A stretch of 11,685 nucleotides of DNA from positions 1 through 11,685 of the forward strand of contig JBCBLF010000142.1 of the NCBI GenBank assembly GCA_038520475.1, given 5' to 3'. The notes below the pieces were generated by a model. That model did not search any database, had not been told where the DNA came from, and saw nothing but the letters and a program-made list of their open reading frames with translations. Below, in pieces: positions 7,587 through 11,685 of the stretch (positions are counted from its first letter, which is position 1; every line of letters starts with the position of its first letter). This stretch comes from JBCCWF01 sp038520475. Its GTDB lineage: Bacteria; Cyanobacteriota; Cyanobacteriia; CAKZMO01. The position numbers were made by a program, and so were the translations under genes.

Positions 7587-9677
7587 CTAGGTGCTTGTGA
7601 CTCCTAAGCAGTCCAGCATGAACGCATAGTCAAAGGCCGTCTCCTTCAAGCGACCATACCGTCCGGATGCACCACCATGACCTGCATCTAGATTGGTTTT
7701 CAGCAGCAGTCGATTTGAGTCTGTCTTCATTGTCCGTAGCTTGGCAGCCCACTTTGCAGGTTCCCAATACGATACCCGGGGGTCGTTCAGCCCTGCTGTA
7801 ATCAACAGGTTTGGATACTCTTGTTCTCTGACATTGTCATAGGGCGCATAGGACTTCATGTAGTCGTAGTATTCTTTTTCATTAGGGTTGCCCCACTCAT
7901 CCCATTCCATCACGGAGAGGGGGAGTGTTGGGTCGAGAATCGTCGTGACCACATCGACAAACGGGACTGCAGCGATCGCCCCCTTAAACAGATCAGGCCG
8001 CATGTTTAACACGGCACCCATCAAGAGTCCACCAGCGCTGCCGCCAGAGATCCCAAGCGATGCTGGGCTTGTCCATTGTTCGGAAATTAAATGTTCTGCA
8101 CAGGCGATAAAATCGGTGAACGTGTTCTTCTTCTTCAAAAATTTTCCGTCTTCGTACCAAGTGCGTCCGAGCTCGCCTCCGCCACGAATATGGGCGATCG
8201 CACACACGACTCCTCGATCGAGTAATGACAGCCGATTGGATGAAAACGTCACGGGATAGGGAAACCCGTATGAGCCATAGCCCACTAAAAACAAGGGACT
8301 GTTGCCATTCTTTTCGGTGCCGTTTCGATAGACCAAGGAAATCGGTACCTTCGCACCGTCAGGGGCGATCGCTGTCAATCGTTCGCTTGTATATTGCGTG
8401 CGATCATATCCACCCAGCACAGGTGTTTCTTTTTTCAGAACTCGTTCGTGGGTCACCATGTCACAGTCGAAGACCGATGATGGAGTAATAAACGAGGTGT
8501 ACGTCAATCGAAGGGTTTGAGTTTCAAATTCTGGCATAAATCCAGATGAAACGGCGTAGGCCGGCTCCGGAAACTCCAGAGAGGTAAAGGATTCCGTTGT
8601 CAAATCTTGAATGCGAATCGTGGGTAACCCTTCTTCGCGCTCAAAAATAACGAGGTGATGGATAAATGCACTAACTCCGTTGAGCATGACGTCGGAACGA
8701 TGGGGAATAACTTCGCGCCATTGGGTCTTGTCTAAATTGGAAACTGGCGTGACCATGAGTTTGAAATTGACCGCATCTTCATTGGTCACGATGTAAAACT
8801 GATTGGTCGATGGATCGTTCTGATGTCCTGGATGGTGCGTGACTGAGTATTCAATGCCGTGGGAGCGAGATTGAATGACCTGAAACTCGGTAAGCGGCTG
8901 ATTCGCATCGAGGAACCATTCCTCTGATGTGATTTTGCTTTCAATGGATAGGAAGAGATAGGCGCTACTGCGGCTGCGACTGATATCGATGTAAAACGCT
9001 TCATCTGTCTCTTCGTAAATCAGCACATCGCTGCTTGGATCAGTTCCGAGGGCATGTCGCCACAGTTGGAATGGGCGATTTGTCGAGTCGATTCGGGTAT
9101 AGAACAATGTCTGATTGTCGTTTGCCCAGGCAGCTCCTCCCACGTCTACAATATTTTCCTCAAAGTGCTTGCCAGTGCTCAGATCCTTCAAGACTAGGGT
9201 GTATTTTTCTGAGCCATTGGTGTCTATTGAATAAGCCAGCAGTTGATGGTTGGGGCTAATTTCGTAATCCCCCAGGCTGAAAAATTCGTGTCCTTCAGCG
9301 AGTTGATTATTGTCGAGAATGAGTTCTTCGGCTGCGTCAAGGCTCCCTTTTTTTCGGCAATAGATGCTGTAGGCTTTTCCTTCTTCAGTACGGCTGTAGT
9401 ACCAGTAGCCTCCATATTGATACGGAACTGATAAGTCTGTTTCTTGAATCCGCCCAAGCATTTCCTCATAGAGTTTTTGCTGAAGCGCTTCAGTTTGCTT
9501 CATTTGCGCTTCGGTATAAGCATTTTCAGCTTTGAGGTACTCAATAACCGCCGGGTTATCGCGATCGCGCAACCAGTAGTAGGGATCGATGCGCTGATCT
9601 CCATGAATCGTCAGAACGTGAGGGGTTTGAGTCGCAACAGGTGGAGCATCAGACAGGCTTGGAGAGCTGATAGACAT
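7587..9677 (-). CDS. ptrB: Oligopeptidase B (S9A prolyl oligopeptidase family)
   Basis: Cytoplasmic serine peptidase of 696 aa; characterised family members cut short peptides after Arg or Lys. The N-terminal region begins with the family block DPYYWLRD (31-38), followed by a beta-propeller (about 65-400) that limits access to the active site. The alpha/beta-hydrolase domain follows, with GGSAGG around the catalytic Ser547, LNDPRV with Asp632 and DAGHGG with His667. The spacings of 85 and 35 residues match those I recall for E. coli PtrB (Ser532, Asp617, His652). I chose the ATG at 9677; a TTG at 9701 in frame would add eight residues, and neither has a clear ribosome site. It lies downstream of infC in the same direction, but the 359-bp gap with a strong hairpin argues for its own promoter. 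Its role is peptide turnover, inferred from the family. Confidence 0.95.
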   Translation of the reverse strand: MSISSPSLSDAPPVATQTPHVLTIHGDQRIDPYYWLRDRDNPAVIEYLKAENAYTEAQMKQTEALQQKLYEEMLGRIQETDLSVPYQYGGYWYYSRTEEGKAYSIYCRKKGSLDAAEELILDNNQLAEGHEFFSLGDYEISPNHQLLAYSIDTNGSEKYTLVLKDLSTGKHFEENIVDVGGAAWANDNQTLFYTRIDSTNRPFQLWRHALGTDPSSDVLIYEETDEAFYIDISRSRSSAYLFLSIESKITSEEWFLDANQPLTEFQVIQSRSHGIEYSVTHHPGHQNDPSTNQFYIVTNEDAVNFKLMVTPVSNLDKTQWREVIPHRSDVMLNGVSAFIHHLVIFEREEGLPTIRIQDLTTESFTSLEFPEPAYAVSSGFMPEFETQTLRLTYTSFITPSSVFDCDMVTHERVLKKETPVLGGYDRTQYTSERLTAIAPDGAKVPISLVYRNGTEKNGNSPLFLVGYGSYGFPYPVTFSSNRLSLLDRGVVCAIAHIRGGGELGRTWYEDGKFLKKKNTFTDFIACAEHLISEQWTSPASLGISGGSAGGLLMGAVLNMRPDLFKGAIAAVPFVDVVTTILDPTLPLSVMEWDEWGNPNEKEYYDYMKSYAPYDNVREQEYPNLLITAGLNDPRVSYWEPAKWAAKLRTMKTDSNRLLLKTNLDAGHGGASGRYGRLKETAFDYAFMLDCLGVTST

Positions 9678-9933
9678 TTGATGAGAATGGATGGGTGACA
9701 ATAGAAATGTAGCAGCAGCAAAAAGCGGAACGAATTCAGCGGTAGTCCTCTAGAGGCCAAAACCTTCAGGGTACATAAACAACCTACACACCAAAGGTTC
9801 TGATAGATTTGCCATTCCCAATCTCGTAACACTTTTTCTGCTGGGCATTCTATTGTATCGAGAACACAACAGAAATTTTGGTTTTGTCGAAAGGTTAGAG
9901 ATATCACTGAATGCAAACTCCTGCTTTCACACT
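9678..9933. other. Upstream region of the oligopeptidase gene, no gene seen
   Basis: This stretch between the oligopeptidase start and the hairpin at 9934 has no convincing coding sequence. A 101-codon minus-strand frame (9611-9916) overlaps the start of the oligopeptidase gene, is rich in Leu, Cys and Phe, and resembles no known protein. The promoter of the oligopeptidase gene should be here, but I found no clear -35/-10 pair. Confidence 0.4.
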
Positions 9934-9977
9934 GAATCCCCTCGTTCCGACATCATCCAGATGGAACGAGGGGATTC
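9934..9977 (-). terminator. Strong 15-bp hairpin downstream of infC
   Basis: The perfect 15-bp arms GAATCCCCTCGTTCC (9934-9948) and GGAACGAGGGGATTC (9963-9977) flank a 14-nt loop. The hairpin begins 60 nt after the infC stop, and its position fits the 3' end of the infC transcript. Neither strand has a T-run after it, so it is not a canonical intrinsic terminator. Alternatives are an RNA-stabilising 3' structure or a small RNA. Confidence 0.6.
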
Positions 9978-10036
9978 GATAGAGACAAATCAGACGCGAT
10001 GAGACAGCTAAGTTCAAACGCTATAAGTCAAAGAAT

Positions 10037-10522
10037 CTAGGATGGAGCGACCTGAAGCACTAGCGCTCGACGGTCAAAAGATTGGACCTGACCAGCTTCG
10101 CCTAGATCAGTTACGACTCGCTCTAGTAACTCAGTTGCGCGATCGCGATGCTGGTGCTCTCGGCCTCTTAGACGAACCTGAAACTTAACCATATTTCCCT
10201 TGTCCAACCAATCTGCCGCACGCTCAACCCCCCTAGTGTAGTCGGACTCTCCAATGTTGGGGCGAAACTTCACTTCTTTCAGCGTCGGTCGAGATGACGA
10301 CTTCTGGCGTTTTTTTTGCTGATACTGATGCTTACCAAAGTCCATCACTTTAGCAACCGGCGCGCCATCACGGTCTGAAACGACGACTAGGTCTAATTTA
10401 GCTTCCTTCGCGATCTGAAGAGCCTCGCGAGTATCAATTATCCCTCGGTTATTGTTTTCATGGTCGATCAGCAGAACTTGCTCTGCTCTGATTTGCCGAT
10501 TAACGAGTTGCTTCTTATTGAT
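10037..10522 (-). CDS. infC: Translation initiation factor IF-3, predicted AUC start
   Basis: IF-3 of 161 aa binds the 30S ribosomal subunit, prevents early joining of the 50S subunit and rejects start codons other than AUG, GUG or UUG. The N-terminal domain is visible from INKKQLVNRQIRAEQV and LLIDHENNN onward. The linker is at about 57-80 (VAKVMDFGKHQYQQKKRQK), then the C-terminal domain with LKEVKFRPNIGESDY, VKFQVRLRGREHQHRD and a final VQSFDRRALVLQVAPS. The frame has no ATG, GTG or TTG before codon 59, and an in-frame TAA sits at 10541-10543. The only start that keeps the conserved region is ATC at 10520-10522, which has GGGAGG 8 nt upstream. Annotation restricted to usual starts would call only the last 103 codons and lose the N-terminal domain. 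The sequence is a little shorter than typical IF-3 (about 170-180 aa) and may be a second, divergent copy. Confidence 0.93.
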   Translation of the reverse strand: MNKKQLVNRQIRAEQVLLIDHENNNRGIIDTREALQIAKEAKLDLVVVSDRDGAPVAKVMDFGKHQYQQKKRQKSSSRPTLKEVKFRPNIGESDYTRGVERAADWLDKGNMVKFQVRLRGREHQHRDRATELLERVVTDLGEAGQVQSFDRRALVLQVAPS

Positions 10523-10530
10523 AAGCCATT

Positions 10531-10536
10531 CCTCCC
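10531..10536 (-). promoter_or_regulatory. Shine-Dalgarno site that fixes the infC start
   Basis: GGGAGG on the minus strand is separated by 8 nt from the ATC at 10520-10522, which is ideal spacing. The ATG at 10527-10529 lies only one nt after it and is out of frame, opening a four-codon frame (MAYQ) that ends at 10515. This site is the main evidence that translation of infC begins at the ATC. Confidence 0.8.
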
Positions 10537-10569
10537 ATAATTAAAACGATTGGCTAAATGGATCTTACA

Positions 10570-10590
10570 GTACTAATTTTATCGTAGTAC
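10570..10590 (-). promoter_or_regulatory. Inverted repeat around a possible infC -10 element
   Basis: GTACTA (10570-10575) and TAGTAC (10585-10590) form a 6-bp inverted repeat with a 9-nt spacer. On the minus strand the spacer holds TAAAAT (10576-10581), a fair -10 match lying 48-53 nt upstream of the infC SD/ATC region. No good -35 hexamer sits at 17 nt. If this is the promoter, the repeat could be an operator. This is a weak inference. Confidence 0.3.
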
Positions 10591-10612
10591 ACATATCAAG
10601 GTCGTTCATCTG

Positions 10613-10664
10613 ACTACAGGTGTAATGTTTCGGGTCAATTGCGCGCTGATTACTGTAGTTTTTT
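10613..10664 (+). terminator. Hairpin with T6 run on the plus strand
   Basis: ACTACAG (10613-10619) pairs with CTGTAGT (10653-10659). After a 3-nt bulge TAAT pairs with ATTA (10649-10652). T6 follows at 10659-10664. This has the shape of an intrinsic terminator for plus-strand transcription, yet both flanking genes are on the minus strand. It could stop antisense RNA, or be chance in an AT-rich spacer between infC and the phosphatase gene upstream. Confidence 0.4.
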
Positions 10665-10694
10665 ATACATTTCTTATTTTTTTGTCCACTTTGG

Positions 10695-11519
10695 CTAAGT
10701 CAAATTTGCCTGAACAATGCATCGAACCCGTGGTTGAAAGATAGGAGCAAGGTCAGCTCGGCTGATGACCAATGTTGGAAATGGTCGGCGGCTGTAATCT
10801 TGTCCTGATTGCAGAGGAAAGATGGGTTTCTCATCGAGCGGAATCCAAGTTGCACCAGCGGCATGGGCGATCGCCCATACTGCTGCAATATCCCAAATTT
10901 TAGGCGTGGCTTCGACGCCGCCTAGCGCAATTCCTGCGGCAATCATCAGCAAGTTGTACGTTGCGGCTCCTACCATGCGAACTTTGCACGGAAAGGGTTC
11001 AGGTTGGGCTAACACAGCGATACTACGGGCACAAAGGCTGAAAAAGTGGTTACTCGATGGATGATCGGCACTCACCCGAATCTGGACGCCATTAAGCCAT
11101 GCCCCTGTCGGACAATCGAGGCCCGAGTCTCCGGGCCAATAGCCCCAAAATGATTGTTGAACAGGGGGAAAGGCAACGTAGCCAAATACAGGAGTCCCTT
11201 GGTACAACAAGCCTAGTGAGATGCCCCAGACTGGAATGCCTCGTGTGAAGTTTGTTGTGCCATCGATCGGATCAATAATCCAACACCAGTCGGTAGAGGG
11301 AAAAATGTGCTCGACTTCTTCACTCAAAATGCCGTGATCGGGGAAAGCTTCTTGAATGGACTGACGCAGCCGATCGTCTGCCCAACGATCGGACGCGGTT
11401 ACCAGGCTCCCATCTACCTTCTCGCCTGCCGTCACGGTGCCAAAGTCTCGTAGCAACTGCTGACCGACGGCTTGGGTGGTCTGTTTGGAGAAGTCAAGGA
11501 TGTCTGACCAAAAGTTCAT
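10695..11519 (-). CDS. Inositol monophosphatase family phosphatase
   Basis: Magnesium-dependent sugar-phosphate phosphatase of 274 aa, probably cytoplasmic. The lithium-sensitive phosphatase motifs are clear: GILSEE with metal ligand Glu67 (63-68), WIIDPIDGTTNF with Asp83 and Asp86 (80-91), and the C-terminal WDIAAVWAIAHAAGA with Asp210 (209-223). Family members hydrolyse inositol-1-phosphate, histidinol phosphate, fructose-1,6-bisphosphate or 3'-phosphoadenosine phosphate; the substrate here cannot be fixed by eye, and I give no gene symbol for that reason. Length is normal. The ATG at 11519 starts at the conserved N-terminal helix but has no clear ribosome site. The gene lies 66 bp downstream of the partial gene at the right edge, on the same strand, so the two may be co-transcribed. 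Downstream, 172 bp separate it from the infC start. Confidence 0.92.
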   Translation of the reverse strand: MNFWSDILDFSKQTTQAVGQQLLRDFGTVTAGEKVDGSLVTASDRWADDRLRQSIQEAFPDHGILSEEVEHIFPSTDWCWIIDPIDGTTNFTRGIPVWGISLGLLYQGTPVFGYVAFPPVQQSFWGYWPGDSGLDCPTGAWLNGVQIRVSADHPSSNHFFSLCARSIAVLAQPEPFPCKVRMVGAATYNLLMIAAGIALGGVEATPKIWDIAAVWAIAHAAGATWIPLDEKPIFPLQSGQDYSRRPFPTLVISRADLAPIFQPRVRCIVQANLT

Positions 11520-11585
11520 AAGAATGGGAATAGAAGGATACGAAGAAGACTCAAGAGGTGTGGCGCAGGAAGATAAGGGGAGTGA

Positions 11586-11685
11586 TTAGTCGAGGTCACT
11601 CGCAAGGATGTTGGCGATCGCCGTATTCGCATTTTCTTTGAACTCTTTGACATTCACTCGACTGAGAAATTGAACAGCAAGCAGC
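11586..11685 (-). CDS. 3' end of an unidentified gene (partial)
   Basis: The last 32 codons of a gene that enters from the right edge, ending with TAA at 11586-11588. The visible peptide reads as an amphipathic helical tail (for example FLSRVNVKEFKENANTAIAN) and ends ILASDLD. I do not recognise the family. Coding is supported by an open frame to the window edge, sensible composition and one HIP1 site (11614-11621) read as AIA. The next gene, the inositol-monophosphatase-like phosphatase, begins 66 bp further along the same strand. Confidence 0.6.
   Translation of the reverse strand, partial: LLAVQFLSRVNVKEFKENANTAIANILASDLD

Larger units (their letters stand above)
159..11621. repeat. HIP1 octamers (GCGATCGC), at least 19 copies
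   Basis: Copies begin at 159, 1469, 1811, 2489, 2881, 5094, 5366, 5737, 6321, 6407, 7384, 7417, 7972, 8194, 8365, 9561, 10139, 10867 and 11614. This is about one per 615 bp against roughly one per 65 kb expected by chance. HIP1 is a hallmark of many cyanobacterial genomes. There is one marked gap, from 2889 to 5093, covering the phosphatase and the small membrane protein. Confidence 0.97.

Noticed and set aside
9678..9701. TTG start for oligopeptidase B, eight codons longer
   Set aside because: There is no ribosome site for it, and the ATG at 9677 already includes all conserved sequence.
9611..9916. 101-codon minus-strand frame overlapping the oligopeptidase start
   Set aside because: It overlaps the certain oligopeptidase coding region in another frame and has a Leu/Cys/Phe-rich, random-looking composition.
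10515..10529. Four-codon frame starting at the ATG beside the infC ribosome site
   Set aside because: The ATG is only one nt from GGGAGG, too close for normal initiation, so I do not call it a gene; it is mentioned with the infC start as a possible control element.
1..11685. CRISPR array, insertion sequence, tRNA or phage genes
   Set aside because: No regularly spaced repeats, transposase motifs, cloverleaf with CCA-type end, or phage-like proteins were seen on either strand.

Overview
The window reads as ordinary cyanobacterial chromosome. The octamer GCGATCGC (HIP1, the cyanobacterial repeat) occurs at least 19 times in 11.7 kb, where chance predicts well under one. It is found across the whole window, in genes on both strands, so nothing looks recently imported. 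I see no transposase, CRISPR array, phage gene, tRNA or rRNA.

Left part, plus strand: a lipoprotein metallophosphoesterase (75-1361) is followed 59 bp later by the phosphate-binding lipoprotein PstS (1421-2512). Together they look like a two-gene phosphate-scavenging unit without pstCAB alongside. A 480-bp gap with no convincing gene leads to a GAF plus SpoIIE-type PP2C serine/threonine phosphatase (2993-4432). Next come a short spacer with a hairpin, a small single-span membrane protein (4715-4978), argininosuccinate lyase ArgH (5037-6431) and a GT4-like glycosyltransferase (6491-7474).

Right part, minus strand: the glycosyltransferase meets oligopeptidase B (7587-9677) tail to tail, with a 10-bp hairpin and a short tandem repeat between them. 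Upstream of the peptidase, in the same direction, lies translation initiation factor IF-3 (10037-10522). Further upstream are an inositol-monophosphatase-family phosphatase (10695-11519) and the last 32 codons of an unidentified gene cut by the window edge (11586-11685).

The most notable point is the start of infC. The reading frame has no ATG, GTG or TTG ahead of the conserved N-terminal region. It is closed by an in-frame TAA seven codons upstream, and it carries GGGAGG exactly 8 nt before an ATC codon. This points to a rare AUC start, the kind of start through which IF-3 is known to autoregulate in other bacteria. Apart from that, the window is mainly housekeeping genes, and I do not see a new multi-gene defence, mobile or biosynthetic system. 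The less explained items are the small membrane protein before argH, several perfect intergenic hairpins, and the unexplained 2513-2992 spacer.
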